Part shown: piece by piece, positions 11,031 through 23,961 of the stretch
Numbering within the stretch: the stretch's first letter is position 1
Layout of the letters: every line of letters begins with the position of its first letter
Assembly (NCBI GenBank): GCA_016647705.1
Contig: CM028329.1
Coordinates: 15,463,910-15,527,909 of the forward strand
Origin: Eucommia ulmoides
Taxonomy: Eukaryota > Streptophyta > Magnoliopsida > Garryales > Eucommiaceae
DNA: 64,000 nucleotides
Direction: 5' to 3'
The notes under the pieces: generated by a model
What the model was told of the DNA's origin: nothing
Database searches by the model: none
The model's input: only the letters and a program-made list of their open reading frames with translations
Translations under genes and position numbers: made by a program

Positions 11031-13490
11031 ATGTCTTTCATTTTCTCTTTTTCTGCTTTTGAGTCTGTTTCGGGGTTTGCCACCCCTGAGCAGGCCCTAA
11101 ACGCTTCTCATATTTGACGGATTGACCCCCCATTGGCCTTGATCCACTGCCCAGAGGAACGAGCAAGTTTCTCCGGTGATGCTGAGCCCTCCGATCGTTG
11201 TGACGACGGAGATGGCGCTGGGCCTGCCAGTGGCCCCATTACGGAGTCGAACTCAGGGATGGAGGGTGAGGCTGAGATAGTGGATGGTGTTGTTCCGGGA
11301 GAGAGTCTTGTTTGGAGGATCGAATCAAAGATGACGGAAGAGAAAATCAGGGAGGCCTAGAGCAAATATACCTTCCTAGAAGAGATGGAGACCCGTCTTC
11401 CCCTCCTTGAGGATAGGGCTTGTGCCCCCCCCCCTAAGGGATTTATTACGGTGTATATGGAACATTTGTGTGGCGATTTACGGTTTCTAATCCATCCATA
11501 GATTTGGACCTTGTGTGCGGAGTACAAGCTGTGTCCATCGCAGCTTGCTCCCTATTGCATTCGGGCCTTCATGGCTTCATTCATTATTTAAAAGGCTGAG
11601 GGACCAGAGTCGTCCCTGGACTTGTTTAAATCTTTCTTTTTTCCCAAATCCATGCCCTTTGGGAAAGGGTGGTGCTATGTCGCGTCTTGGAGACAGTTTC
11701 TCTCGGGCCTTGAGAAGTCGGTCTGGAAGCCCCAATATTTTTTCTTGGGAGGAACAAGCTGGGAGTTTGGTCCCAACGAGGAAGGAGACAACCTCATTCC
11801 CAAGGATTGGGGTGTTCTAGGTGAGAATGATTTTATTTGTGAGTGGTTCGTTGATTATATCATCTTTTCTTTTGGTATCTTGACTGCTTTTCTTTTTCTT
11901 TTTCTTTTGTTTTTAATTCCTTGAACAGTTCCAAAGAAAGTCAGCGGAAAGAGAGTTCGACCCAGCGCATTGATCCAACGACAGAGGAAAATCGTGTGGA
12001 AGACCAAGTTCAAGAATGTCAATGAACTGTTAGAGTCGATGTTGTATTGCTGCTATTTTTACTGTAACCCAGGCTTGCCGGTTCCGAAGATTGACAAAAA
12101 TACCGAGAATGGTAAGGTTTCCCCTTCTCAGAAGTTGTTATTTTTTGAATTTTCGTCCATTTTCTTGATCTTTATTCATCCATATCTTTCTTCTTCCTTG
12201 GAAGTGATGGATAAGGTAGCGCTAATGAGATTGTTGAAGAAGAGGGCAACAAAGGCCGCTACCAAGAAAAGCAAGCCTCCCGGCCTCCAACAGAGGTTTC
12301 CTAAAGGGAACTTCCAAAAAGGAAGGGAAGACTACCACAATGAGTTCCGTTGGTGAGGCCCCTTCCGGGGTGAAAGGTGTGCCAAGGAGGATAATTAGAA
12401 GGAATAAACAATGGCAAGAGGCTGAAGGAGTGGTTGAGAAGGAGATTTTGTCACAATCTGAACAAGCCCCCACGATTTCTTCCGGGAAAGGCAATGTCGA
12501 GGCTAGCCAAGACAGAGGAAAGCGGGAAGGTTGGGCTGAGGGATCAAAGAAGGACAGAGCTGAGGGGGCTCTTGGAGCCCCCCAGCCAAGCAAAACTTCC
12601 ACTCCTACACATTTCCCGTCCCCAGATACCAATCTCTTTCTCGGCCAAGGGACCCTGAACAACTGAAAGATGCTATCTTCCTTTGTCAGCAAGATCATCC
12701 CCCCAGAGATCAAGAACAGATAGATGCTGAGACGGATGCAAATATTGTTGCCACGCTGTAGAGGGATGCGCTCCTGGTAAGGCTAATATTGATATTTACT
12801 TTGATTCTTCACTGTACTCCGTTCTTGGACAATAACATGACACATTTTTATTTTTATGCTCTACAAGTGTTGTCTAGGATCTCTTCTTTTTCTCGATGCC
12901 TTAATTCTGCCTTTGAGATAGAGCAAAATCTTAGATAAGAACGCAGGCAACATGTGGCCCAGGCGAGAAGGTGGCACGAGATGACCAAATAACTGATGGA
13001 GAATGATAAAAATACTAGAGAAGACGTGAAAAAGTTAACCAAGGAGAAGACGAAGCTGGTTGAGGAGAAGAATGCCCTTGAATCCCGTTCTGGCAGGCTT
13101 GAGGCTGATCTTGCCACCATCCATGAGATGATGGAGGAGATGAAGAAAGAGCATAGTACTGCCATTGCTAAAGCCAATGAGGATGTTGTTAACAAATGGA
13201 TGGAGTCTCCAGCCTTCGTTGGGATGAAAACATTGTTGGTTGCTGAGATGGTAGAAGACGACCATAGGTACACAATCCTCAATTTGCATCGCCAATACCC
13301 AAAATTCCCAGTTGATGACATTGGTATGGACTATTCAGAGATATCATGATGGTGGAGGTCAATGCCGAGATGGAGGATGCTGGTGGTGACCAAAGAAATG
13401 TTGAAACCGAAATGGGAGAAGTAGACGTCGGCCTGGATGAAATAGATACCATTCAAGGGAACATTAAGGCCAAGTAGGATAAACCCCCCA
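11031..13490 (+). pseudogene. Accessory ORF of the Tat element, antisense to gag-pol (Transposase_28-like)
   Basis: The plus strand codes a protein unlike gag or pol. It opens with a Ser/Phe-rich start at 11,031, then an acidic stretch, then a block at about 11,450-11,800 with YMEHLCGDLRF, LCPSQLAPYCIRAFMA and GKGWCYVASWRQFL. These match my memory of the Pfam 'putative gypsy type transposon' domain (Transposase_28). Further on are basic and Glu-rich regions and a coiled-coil at about 12,996-13,190 (KLTKEKTKLVEEKNALESR). GT..AG-bordered T-rich gaps suggest it was spliced. Tat elements are known to carry such frames in antisense between integrase and the 3' LTR. This copy is broken. The role in the family is unknown. 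Confidence 0.65.
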
Positions 13491-15100
13491 TTGGTAAAGG
13501 CAAATTCGAACCGTCCCCCACTGGCCAGTAAAAAATTTCAATCACAACCTCTCAGTCCTGGATCAATCCCAAAACTTGAACTTTTTTTTTTTTTTTTTTT
13601 TTTTATCCTTGTATGTCTTTTTGGTGCCCCAGCCCCTTTGTGAAAAAGGCCTTTTATGACGGGCTTTGGGGCCTTCGACCTGTAATGGATGTTGAATGAA
13701 TGAATGGATATTTCCTTTTTATTCTTTCTCGAAAAATTCTGAACACTTGTGATTTTCTACATAACCTTCTTTACTGCTTTTGAATTTGTAACTGGCATGC
13801 TTTTAAGTTTTTGTTTTTGTCTATCCTTGGAGATTTGTACCCTTTGGAGTAGGAAAGGTTCCTCTTCTGGGCGGTGGAGCTTTGACTCTATCCTTATCTC
13901 GGAAATACCGGGATGGGGAGAGGCTTAAGCTTGGCAAGTTGACAGAACATAGAGTTGGGTTCTTGCTTGGGGAATTGCTTGAACTCATCTCAGAGATGGA
14001 CCTGATCTCCTGCTCAGTCATTCTTAAAGACTTAGACACTTTTGGACTTTTTAACAATGATATCCCTTCTTGACTATTTTTGGAGACTTGGACATTTTTT
14101 GCTACAGTATTCGTTTTTTGCCCTTTGCCTTTAATCATTAGCCAATTGGGCACCCTTTTGCAATTCTCCCTGATCTCGGCAGTATTTTGCTCTGGGCGGA
14201 CAACCCACAGCACATGTGTAATTATTCTCATTTATTTTTTCTTGAAAAAATTTAAGTCTCTTCCATTTAATTTTATGCCTCTTCTCGGACAAGTGGTCGA
14301 GAAGATATCACACCTTCCCTTCTCGTACTATACGCCGAGAATAGATCATGCCTCCCCTTCTCAGGAAAAATACCATTTTATGCTGCTCCACCATATCCAT
14401 AACATCCTTGCCCCCCAGCCTAGCATCAAAGTAAAGCCTAGGTGGTTGGTTATATCCCAGGGGTAGTACCTGTATAGAAGTTGGCCCTCGTAGTCTGCAA
14501 GAGTAGTGTCCTTAGGTCAGCCTCCTGTGGCTAGTCATAGGTGGGTTCTCATTAGTGGGGCAATCTTCCCTTTAGGTCACCTAAGACTAGCTCAACTGTT
14601 AGGGGTGAGATACTTACCCGTAGGTCCTTAGAACCGATCGGTGCAACGCTGTTGGAGGATGATATCGATCAGCCCCCGAGCTAACACTACCGACCTATAG
14701 AGAGGGTCTGGTTACACTCTCGACGCAATGCGCTAGGATGGGTTGCTTGATGGAGATTACCCCTGACACTGAGCGTCCGGATACCGTTTCTTTTTAACGA
14801 GAGGCTGGGGGCGGCACATCCTCATCCGAGATAGGACGGATGGTGGCTCATCCCAGCATGTATGTAATTTGTAGATTCGTAGGGAGGGCTGCTCATCCCA
14901 ATCTAAAATGGGATGGAGGCTATACTTTACCGCCACCGAAAAAATTTGGAGAATGGAGAACTGGTTAAATAAAATATTTCTTCCATTCATAAGTAGGTTT
15001 TTTACAAGCTTCAAAAAGCGAAAAACTTTACAAGTCCACCGGATCTTCCTCTCTGGGGTAGTAGCATTTCAGATGTTCTTCAATCCAATGGTTACTTAAG
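13491..15100. other. Non-coding spacer of the Tat element
   Basis: Between the accessory frame and integrase. It begins with a T-run (about 13,580-13,604) and an ATGAATGAATGAATGG stretch near 13,693 that resembles the 3' end of the accessory transcript. The rest holds short frames without recognisable domains. Confidence 0.5.
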
Positions 15101-15124
15101 GGGATACCTTTTTCTATTTCCAAT

Positions 15125-16016
15125 TCATAAGTGTCGGGTCGGGTAATACGAGTGACACGATAGAGTCCTTCCTATAATGGGGTAAGCTTTCCTGTAGTTT
15201 AATCCTTGGTGGCCAGGGTTACTTTTTGGAGAGTCTCCAGTGTCGAACGACCTTGGACAGACCCTTCTGTTGTAATACCTGGTTACCATTTGTTGATAAG
15301 CTGCTTGCTGAATACGGGCACGCTCTCTCATTTCTTCGAGAAGATCAAAGGTTAAGGTCTAAAGAGGTGTCATTTTCATCCAGGTAGAAGATCACAGCCA
15401 TCCGAGAAGAGTGTATGCTAATCTCGACAGGGGTCACTACCTCTGATCCGAAAGTCATTACGAAAGGGGTTTCTTATCGTAGTGTGATATGCCCAAAGAA
15501 CGGGACATACGTCTTCAACCCATCTTCCTTTAGATTTATCTAATTTAGTCTTGAGTCCATGAAGGATTGTCTGGTTGGTGACTTCCACTTGTCCGTTAGC
15601 TTGGGGGTGCCTTGAAGATGCAAAGTGGGTCTGGATCCCCAGCCCGGCATAGAATTCCATAAAGACGTCATTGTCAAATTACTTCCCATTGTCGAAGACG
15701 ATGGCCCTGGTTATTTTGAAGCGGCACACGACACTTTCCCAAATGAAATCTCTCATTCTTTCCTTGGTAATCCGCGCAAGTGGCTTAGCTTCTACCCATT
15801 TCGTGAAATAGTCGAGACAACGAGGAATATTCTCTTCCTGGTCCCTTGGGGGAATGGCCCGAGAAGGTCGATGCCCCACTGGGCAAAGGGCCAAAGACTC
15901 ATCTTAGGGATGAGAACAGTTGGAGGTAGCTGGGGATGAAAAGGAAACCTTTAACATTTATCACATTTTTTTGATAAATTCCATTCAGTCCTTGCACCTG
16001 TCCGGCCAGAAGTATC
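15125..16016 (-). pseudogene. Tat integrase region
   Basis: On the minus strand, in order: a WPFAQWGID block with zinc-binding HHCC remnants upstream of it, the core blocks LDYFTKWVEAKPLARIT and AIVFDNGK, then FASSRHPQANGQVEVTN with the third acidic residue region, and a C-terminal block with YQQMVTRYYNRRV. Order and motifs are those of plant Gypsy integrase, and the WPFAQWGID motif suits the Tat lineage. The insertion at 16,017 separates it from RNase H. It is broken. Confidence 0.85.
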
Positions 16017-17259
16017 TGATAGGTGAAATTTATCTATCTATTTCTAAACCGAATTTGATAATTTTCAAGTATTCTTGTAATATTTTAATTCATTTTTATT
16101 TATTTTTGTTCAAAACAGGGGTTAGGAGCGAAAACGGTTGAAAAATGAGAAAAGCGGTGGAAAAATGATGAAGATGATCAAATATTCAGTGCATCAAATC
16201 CACCACTATAGCGGTAAAACAACAAAGAAGTAGAAACCTTCTGATCGCTCACCACTGCAGCGATGAGATCCACCGCTGTAGAGGTGAAACGGCAAAATGC
16301 CCACCAACATATCCACCGTTGCAACGGTCAATGGCCAGTTATTTTAGATATTTTCTAGATATTTTATTTTTATTCCCTTTTGTTCCTGGTTCGTTCCCAC
16401 TTTTGTAAGAACATTTTTGGGAGGTTTTTGGGAGCTCCAAACTCTATCAACCAAGAGAAGATCACAAAGCCAAGAAGAGGAAACGATCTTGGAACGATTT
16501 TAGCGTCGGTTCTTTGGATAATGGCTAACCTCCTTGTTTCTCTCTTTATTTCTTAGTTTTGGTTTATAGTTTTGTGTTTAGCTTGTATATTATTGTATAT
16601 GTGGTTTTGTCCATAAGAAACTAAACATTTATTATCTCATTTATGAAAACGTCATTTGTTTAATCTTTATCTTGTTATTGGTTGTTCATGTTTATCCGAT
16701 TGTGTTTACCATTTTATTATAATCATTATATGCTTGTTATGGTATTGGTGTTGGTTTGAGAATACAGCGTTTGACACTCGAGAGAGGTAACCTTAGATTC
16801 GGACTAGGGTTTAAACACAACGCGACGATCTAATGACCTGGGAGGGTATTAGAAAGTGTGCAATCCGTGAGGTTGGAGCGAGACTCATGTGACCAAGTGT
16901 CGTATAGACTCTTAAGGGGGACTTCAGAGTTGATGCAAAGTCGCATATTCATTTACTTTACACTCGGGAGAGGTAGTGAGTGAGTTTTTGATACCTAGAT
17001 TGTCAGATAGATTTGAATACCGTTAATGTAAACTAGATTGGATCAAAAACGTATAAGTAAATGAAGTTAATCCCTAGATAATTTATTCCCATATAATATA
17101 TTTAGTATTATAGTTTAATTAATTGTTAATTTAGTATAGTATTTAAAAAAAAAAAAAAAAAACCAATTTTATCGCCTAAATAAAGTTCGGTTATGATAAT
17201 CGCGGTACTTAGCAACAATTTAATCCAATCCCTGTGGATACAACAACCCTTCTCATTCA
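16017..17259 (+). repeat. 5' LTR of the LARD-like element
   Basis: About 1,243 bp. The first third carries several short palindromes of the type CCGCTGTAGNGG (about 16,200-16,330), then an AGAAGATCACAAAG block and a TGGTTTATAGTTTTGTG stretch. It ends CTCATTCA at 17,259. Confidence 0.88.
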
Positions 17260-17389
17260 CTATGGTTCCATTGTTAGGGATTATATTTTAGATTGTTGTT
17301 GATATTGTGAGTAAATAATTTGAATTTCATTTAGGCATTTATTTTATTTTTAATTTTTATTTTTAGTTTTCTTTTTCTTACAGGGTACT

Positions 17390-18273
17390 TGAAGATGTCA
17401 CATCAACAAGTATTGTTTCATTTCTTTCAACAAAATTCCGAGCCGTTTTATTGTGCTTAGGATCGATATAAAGAGTTTCTTATTTGGTTTTTGAACCATC
17501 GTTTCCCGAGAGAGTGTCGACTACTGAACTTTCTCGATGGGTTACTAGCCGCAACAAGAAATTGGGTTGAAGGAGGAAACGATACCACCTTTTTCGACCT
17601 ATTAACCACGGACGAAGCTTATTAGGTACTGGAAGACATAGCGGAGCTTGATTTTCAGAGTTGAAATTATTCAACAAGCTACCAAAGCTTGAGGGATAAT
17701 TCCACCGTTTCGGCGCCATGGATTAACATCCCAGACCAATAGGAGGAGTGTTCCCCCACCTTGGAAGAAATGTTCACTGAATTTATAAGAGAGACTCAGG
17801 CTTTCTGGAAGGAGACGAATGACCGTCTCAATGAGCATGAGGTTCGTCTTGACAATATTGAGACGACCTGTACTAAAATTGATGCGACCATAACGTCTAT
17901 TCAGACTCAAATCAATCAGCTCATTTGCTTCATTGAGACCGAGTCAGATGCGATGGCACTAAGAGACATAAACACCACACGCATTGAAAGCCACCATGAG
18001 AAACCGGAAACAAGCGAGAGGAACTTGGGTCAGTTTGAAGACGATGAAAAATCACATGATAATACTTGTGATTATCCACCATTTGAGATCCACCAAGTGT
18101 TGCCACCACCGATCCAAGATTATCACATTTATGAGGATCCGGTGTGGCTCACTTGTTCTCTACCGCTTCTAGCACTGTTCGTTCAAGCTTCCCAAGCACA
18201 CGAGGTGACAACTAATCGAGTTGAAAGTACGAACCAAACAATGCCAAATCACAAGACGACAATATTATTGTAG
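17390..18273 (+). pseudogene. Gag-like remnant in the LARD-like element
   Basis: Blocks FLDGLLAATRNWVEGGN and LTTDEAY followed by VLEDIAELDF match the end of the gag capsid domain in Athila/Tat-type Gypsy elements. A coiled-coil-like part then follows (EEMFTEFIRETQAFWKET and NDRLNEHEVRLDNIETT, about 17,761-17,950). This is the only coding trace in the element. It is broken. Confidence 0.6.
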
Positions 18274-19714
18274 TATATTACTATGTTTTCATTTGTTAGT
18301 GATGTAGTTTAAATTTAATTGTTGTTAGTTGTGTAGTTTTAGTTAAATTGTTTGCATGCTTGTTTAGTTTAGTTAGTATGTTATTGTTTTTAGTAGTTGT
18401 TGTGTGTGCTGAGTTTTGTAATTCATCTGGGCTATTACCTGATGATGATATTATCCCCTAGTTGTTTTTTGAGGTTAGGGGTAATGCCCATTCATGTCTA
18501 TTCTGTGTGATTGACGTTTCGTTGTGGTAAAAGTTATTGTGGATCCTAACATGCACAAGCACTTAAACTCAATGTACTAGCTATCCAATTACTTTGATGT
18601 GGATTATTCGTTAGCCAAGTTTATGATAATAGGGATTCTAGAACCTGATTTGGGAAAAATTCGAGGCAAAATCCAAGGCGAGGTAATTCAGAAGATATGA
18701 TTTAGGCATTCATTTTGAACGCTTGAGCCTTTGAAGCTTACCATGTAATATCATTTATCCCTCATTACCCTGTCGAAGCCTGTTAGCCGTTTCAATTCTG
18801 AACACGTAACAAATGCCTTAGCCAATTGAATTTTTTCCAAACCTTTATCGCTAAACCTAAAGCACAATTTGAGTGAAATCAAGTTAGCATTTGTTTATGC
18901 TACTTGAAGTAAGCGGTTGGGTTTTGAGCGAACTATTGATTGGTTCAGTATTCGAGTACTCACTTGTCATTTTTCAATCGTATTTCCACACTTATCAAAT
19001 TTTAACAAATCATATAAGTTTGGGGAGTGTTTACTAAAAAAAAAAAAAAAAAAAGCAAAAAAAAATAAAAAAATATAGTTTTATTTTTGTTTTATCTTGA
19101 GAAATGAGTACTACGTTTTTAAATATAAGTTCAGGGTTGTTTCGAATTGATCTGTGTGGGGTTATGAGTATGATTAAGCCAAGCGTTGTGCCTCGGGTAT
19201 CGTTAAGTTAATAATGTTAACCTATTTTTATATTCCTGATATACCCTTGGCCATTTTCCAAAAACCGAACCAAGTCGTATTGGTCTTTTTGAATTTCCAA
19301 ACCTACATTAGTGGAGAGTGGAACCCAGTCTGGTATATGGATTTCCTATACCTTTTTGGTTTTATTCATGAACTCTGGTGGTCGATAATCCAATCCAGTC
19401 TGTGGATGGCTATATAATTGAGTTTTTGCACACACACTTGAACAGGATCTAGAATGGAGCTTACTGCTATTGAATGTTGAAATTCTAGAGCACCACATGG
19501 TGCATTTTACTCTTGAAATCGATAAGATTGGGGGCTGATAAGGGAAAACTTTTTGGTCGTTAGATGAATTTCAAAACTTACATGTTATTTTTTTTTTAAA
19601 ATTCGTTTGTGTTTTTCATTTTTAGTAATTAAATTTGTTACTAGTTGTGGTAGTTTATTTTATTGTGTAGGTGTTTTGCTCGAGTACTAGCAAAATTTCA
19701 AGTTTGGGGGTATT
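18274..19714. other. Non-coding interior of the LARD-like element
   Basis: About 1.4 kb with no recognised domain, containing an A-run near 19,038-19,053. It ends in the polypurine tract just before the 3' LTR. Confidence 0.6.
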
Positions 19715-20902
19715 TGATAGGTGAAATTTATTTATCTATTTATAAACTGAATTTGGTAGTTTTCAAGTATTCTTGTAATATTTTAATTCATTTTTATTTG
19801 TTTTATTTATTTTTATTCAAAGCAAGGGTTAGGAGCGAAAACAGTTGAAAAACGAGGAAAGTGGTGGAAAAATGATGAAGATGATCAAATATTCAATGTA
19901 GAAAATCCACCGTTGCAACGGTGAAAGAGAAGAATGCCCCCCGACATGCGCTGCAGCAATCAATGGCCAGCTGTTTTAGATATTTTCTAGATATTTTGTT
20001 TTTGTTCCTTTTTGTTCCTGGCTCGTTCCCACTTTTGTAAGAACGTTTTTGGGAGGTTTTTGGGAGATCCAAACTCTATCAACCAAGAGAAGATCACAAA
20101 TCCAAGAAGAGGAAATGATCTCGGAATAGTTTTAGCGTCGATTCTTCGGATAACGGCTAGTCTCCTTGTTTCTCTCTTTATTTCTTAGTTTTGGTTGATA
20201 GTTTTGTATATGTATAGCTTGTATATTATTGTATATGTGGTTATGGACATATGAAACTAAACATATATTATCTGGGGAGCGATTCGTTTATAAAAACGTC
20301 GTTTGTTTAATCATTGTTTCGTTATCGGTTGTTCATGTTTATCCGATTGTGTTTACTGTTTTATTACAATAATTATATGCTTGTTATGGTATTGTGGTTG
20401 GTTTTAGAATATGGGGTTTGACACTCGAGAAAGGTAACTCTGGATTCGGACTAGGGTTTAAACACAATGCGACAATCTAATAACCCGATAGGGTATTAGA
20501 AAGTGTTCAATCCGTGAGGTTAGGGCGAGACTCATGTGACCAAATGTCGTATAGATGCTTGAGGAAGACTTCAGCATTGACCCAAAGTCACATATTCATT
20601 CACTTTACACTCGGGAGACGTAGTGAGTGAGTTTTCGATACCTAGATTGTCAGATATATTTGAATATCGTTAATGTAAACTAAATTGGATGAAACACGTA
20701 TATGTAAATGAAGTTAATCTCTAGATAATATATTCCCATATAATATATTTAGTATTATAGTTTAATTAATTTTTAATTTAGTATAGTATTTATAAAAACA
20801 AAAACCCAATTTTAATGCCTAAATAAAGTTCAGTTATGATAATCGCGGTACTTAGCGACAATTTAATATAATTCTTGTGGATATGACAACCCTTCTTATT
20901 CA
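19715..20902 (+). repeat. 3' LTR of the LARD-like element
   Basis: About 1,188 bp, aligned along its length with 16,017-17,259 but with fewer of the CCGCTG-type palindromes. Followed at 20,903 by ATATC, the counterpart of GTATC at 16,012-16,016. Confidence 0.88.
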
Positions 20903-21106
20903 ATATCCATGTCTAATAAGCTTGTGAACCATAGACCCTCATCCTAAGTGGTTTCCACACATCCATTCGTGAATTTCCCTCATCACATAGTTAGACTCTT
21001 TCAGTCTTAGGTAACGAGAGTATGGGCCCGAGAAGGATCGTCGATAAAGCACCCCATCAATGATGGTGTATCTAGATGCCCTATACCACATTCACCTGGC
21101 CTCTGC

Positions 21107-21968
21107 TCAATCAGAAGGGAGTGGTTTGTTTCGAAAGTATTCTCTTATCCGATCCATCCAAGTCGGTGTGTTGGAGAGAACGCATATAGTAGATACTTGG
21201 TCAGAAATTGTTGTGTTTCGCTCCTTCGAGTACTTAATGGGAACGTTTCTCTTCAAGGTGAATTCCACGGTTGTGGCCAAGTTTGTTAAAGCATCGGCGT
21301 GCCAATTTTCTTCTCGAGGGATTTGGTGTACACGAATACTTTCAAAATTTACCATCAATGCCTTTACCCTCCCGATAAACAGTCATACTTAGATCTTTAG
21401 CCGCATATTCACCGTTTACTTGGTTTACAACAAGTTGGGAATCACAGGAAACTTGTAGACTTTTGACATTAAATTCTCTTCCCAACCTGAGGCCGGCGAG
21501 AAGGACTCCGTATTCTGTTTCGTTGTTGGTGGCTCTAAACCCCAACCGGAGTGCGTATTCAATTTCTTCTAGATCCGGGGCTACCAAGACCATTCCGGCC
21601 TTACATCCCCCCACATTGGAGGAACCATCCATAAAAAGATGCCATTAGTCTGGACCGAGGTCATCACTTGTTCCAAGATGGAAAAGTGCCATTTCCGAGA
21701 CCGGTGCCTCTACCAAGCCAGGACGAGCCTCTAGCCGAGCAGGATTATGGTCATCCGGGATGGGATCTTGTGGGAAGGTTATCTCAATAATAAATTTATC
21801 CAAGACCTGCCCCTTGATGGTTGTTCTAGGTTGGTAATCAATGTGGAATTGGCTAAGCTCAAGGTTATACTTCATGAGCCGACCAGAAATATCAGGTAAG
21901 TGGAGAACTTGTCGCAAGAGTTGATCAATAAGAATGATGATTACATGAGCCTGAAAATATTGCCTCAA
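21107..21968 (-). pseudogene. Tat RNase H region (two RNase H-type segments)
   Basis: Next to RT, a first RNase H-like connection domain ends at a block with PDISGRLMKYNLELSQFHI (about 21,968-21,780). A second RNase H follows with MDGSSNVGGCKAGMVLV, RATNNETEYGVLLAGLRLG and SLQVSCDSQLVVNQVNGEY, then IPREENWHADALTNLAT. Two RNase H segments, the second of the 'ATNNEAEYEAL' type, are characteristic of the Tat lineage. It is broken. Confidence 0.85.
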
Positions 21969-22085
21969 TTTTCTTCATGCGTTGAGAAGAGCATAAGCTA
22001 ACTTCTCGAATCGTTGATATCTCGTCTCGGCATCAGTTAATACTCGACTTGTGTAGTATACGAGCATTTGAATCCTGTCCTCTTC

Positions 22086-23306
22086 TCAGATCAAGGTCGT
22101 ACTGACTGCAATACTCGAGGTAGCATTGTACATGAATAATTCTTCTCTGTCCTTGGAGGTACTCAGCAGCGACGCCGAGGAGATGTACGTTTTAAGCTCT
22201 TGGAAAGCGGCCTCACACTTCGCTATCCACTTAAATGCCTTATTACCCCTCAAAACTTTAAAGAAGAGAATGCATTTTTTCAAAGATCGTGAAATAAAGC
22301 AATTCAAGGCGGCCAGCCTCCCCGTAAGCATTTGAACTTTCTTTTTCGTCCGTGGAAAGGCAATTCCGAGAATGGCACTGATTTGATCCAGATTGGGATC
22401 AATGCCCCTTTGGAACGCCATATAGCCTAGAAACTTTCCTGTTGAAACCCCAAAGATACACTTGGTGGGGTTCAGCTTCAGGCAATAAGTTCGAAGCTTG
22501 TCGAAACAATTTTAGAGATGGCTGATGTGATCACGTGCTTTAGTGCTATTTATGAACATATCATCGATGTAAACTTCCATCGTCGAGTCGATCTCTTCCT
22601 TGAACATCTTGTTCACGAGCCATTGGTAGGTAGCCTCGGTATTGCGAAGGCCGAAGGGCATAACCTTATAATAGTAGGTGCCTTTATCCATGATGAACGA
22701 GGTCTTTCCCTTATCGGGAGGAAACATGGGGATTTGATTATACCCAGAGTAAGCATCCAGGAAACTTAAGAGTTCGTACCTCGCCGTAGCATCTATAACC
22801 AAATCTATTCTCGACAAAGGAAAGAAATATTTAGGGTAGGCCTTATTGAGGTCTTTGAAGTCCACGTATAGATTCCATTTACTCCCAGCCTTGGGTGCGA
22901 GGGCAACATTGGAGAGCCAATCGATAAATTCCACCTCTTCTACCACGGTAGATTTCACTAACTTAACCATTTCTTGCTCAATAAGCTTTTGACGCTCCTG
23001 GTGGAATTTTCATCTTTTGTTCCTCACAGGGGAATGGTAAGGATTAGCATAGAGACAATGCATGGCGATGCTGGGATCAATCTCAGGAAGCTCATTGTGG
23101 AACCAGGCAAACATATCATGATTTCTCCTGAGGAGATTGGTTAATTCTTCTTGCTGGGCCATGCTGAGTTTAGCACCAATACGGACACTTCTCCCCTCAA
23201 TGGTAGGGTGGATTGGTACTTTCAGCAAGTCTTGATGAGTCCATGGATGAGGTTCCTCATCTCGGGGATTGTTGATAGGTACGGCCTCGAGATCAGGCAA
23301 GGCCAT
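22086..23306 (-). pseudogene. Tat reverse transcriptase region
   Basis: Blocks in RT order on the minus strand: an upstream HNELPEIDPSIAMH block, then VDFKDLNKAYPKYFFPL, DAYSGYNQIPM, KVMPFGLRNTEATYQ and the catalytic region MEVYIDDMFI, where the family has Y-V/I-D-D. A thumb/connection block around 22,100-22,420 follows. It is broken. Confidence 0.88.
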
Positions 23307-23673
23307 GAGTTCAACCTTACTGTTCTTGGCCCCGGCCGTTAACTGTTATTTCTTCCTCTCGAGTGTTATTCTAGCACAAGATCTAGAGGCTTCCTGGTCA
23401 GCCCTCACCTTCTCCACCCCTCTTTCTGTAGTAAATTTCATTGACTGATGGTAGGGGAGGATACAACTTTTAACACTGCCAAAGTGGATCGCCCAATGAT
23501 TGTGTTGTAGGGAGAAGATCAATCCACAATGAGAAACTTAACCCAAATCATGGCCAAAGAGAGTACAACGCCAACCGTGAAGGGAAGAGAGACCCAGCCA
23601 ATAGAGTTTACCACATCCCCGTCGAATCAGACAAGAGGGGATGTTGTGGGTCTCACGGAGCTTGAACTCACAT

Positions 23674-23961
23674 TCATTTTGTCGAAAGCCCAATTAAAAA
23701 CGAAATCTGCGGAGTTCCTCCATCAATCAAAATTCGTCCTACTTTGCAGTGGTTGACTGGGACCGAAATTACCAAGGCATCATCATGAGGAGTGTGAATC
23801 CCCCGAAGATTAGCTTTACTAGAAGAGATGACGTTCTGCGAGGCAGCATCAATTGTGCTTATCTTGTATACATCCTCATCGGCTTTTCTCTTTGCTTTAC
23901 CGTTGTACCTCTTCAGGGAAGAGGTGGTCTCCCATCCGAACCTAAGGTCACCATCTATCAT
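23674..23961 (-). pseudogene. Tat aspartic protease region
   Basis: Contains a block with HDDALVISVPVNHCKVGRI then LIDGGTPQISFL, corresponding to the Tat protease motif usually written VLVDGGSSADILF. The active-site aspartate position is present. It is broken. Confidence 0.65.

Larger units (their letters stand above)
16017..20902 (+). mobile_element. Non-autonomous (LARD-like) Gypsy-type element inserted in the Tat copy
   Basis: Two direct LTRs (16,017-17,259 and 19,715-20,902) start TGATAGGTG and end TTCTYATTCA. After the first comes a PBS-like TGGTTCCATTGTTAGGGA, a decayed form of the Asp-tRNA site TGGCGCCGTTGCCGGGGA used by Athila/Ogre-type elements. Before the second is a polypurine tract AAGTTTGGGGGTA. 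Flanks are GTATC and ATATC, a near-perfect 5-bp duplication. The 2.45 kb interior has only a gag-like remnant and no pol. The LTRs agree at about nine bases in ten by eye, younger than the Tat element it sits in. It is broken and cannot code its own enzymes. Confidence 0.85.

Noticed and set aside
12222-12713. 163-codon minus-strand frame
   Set aside because: Shadow of the antisense accessory frame, which is on the plus strand and carries the recognisable domain.
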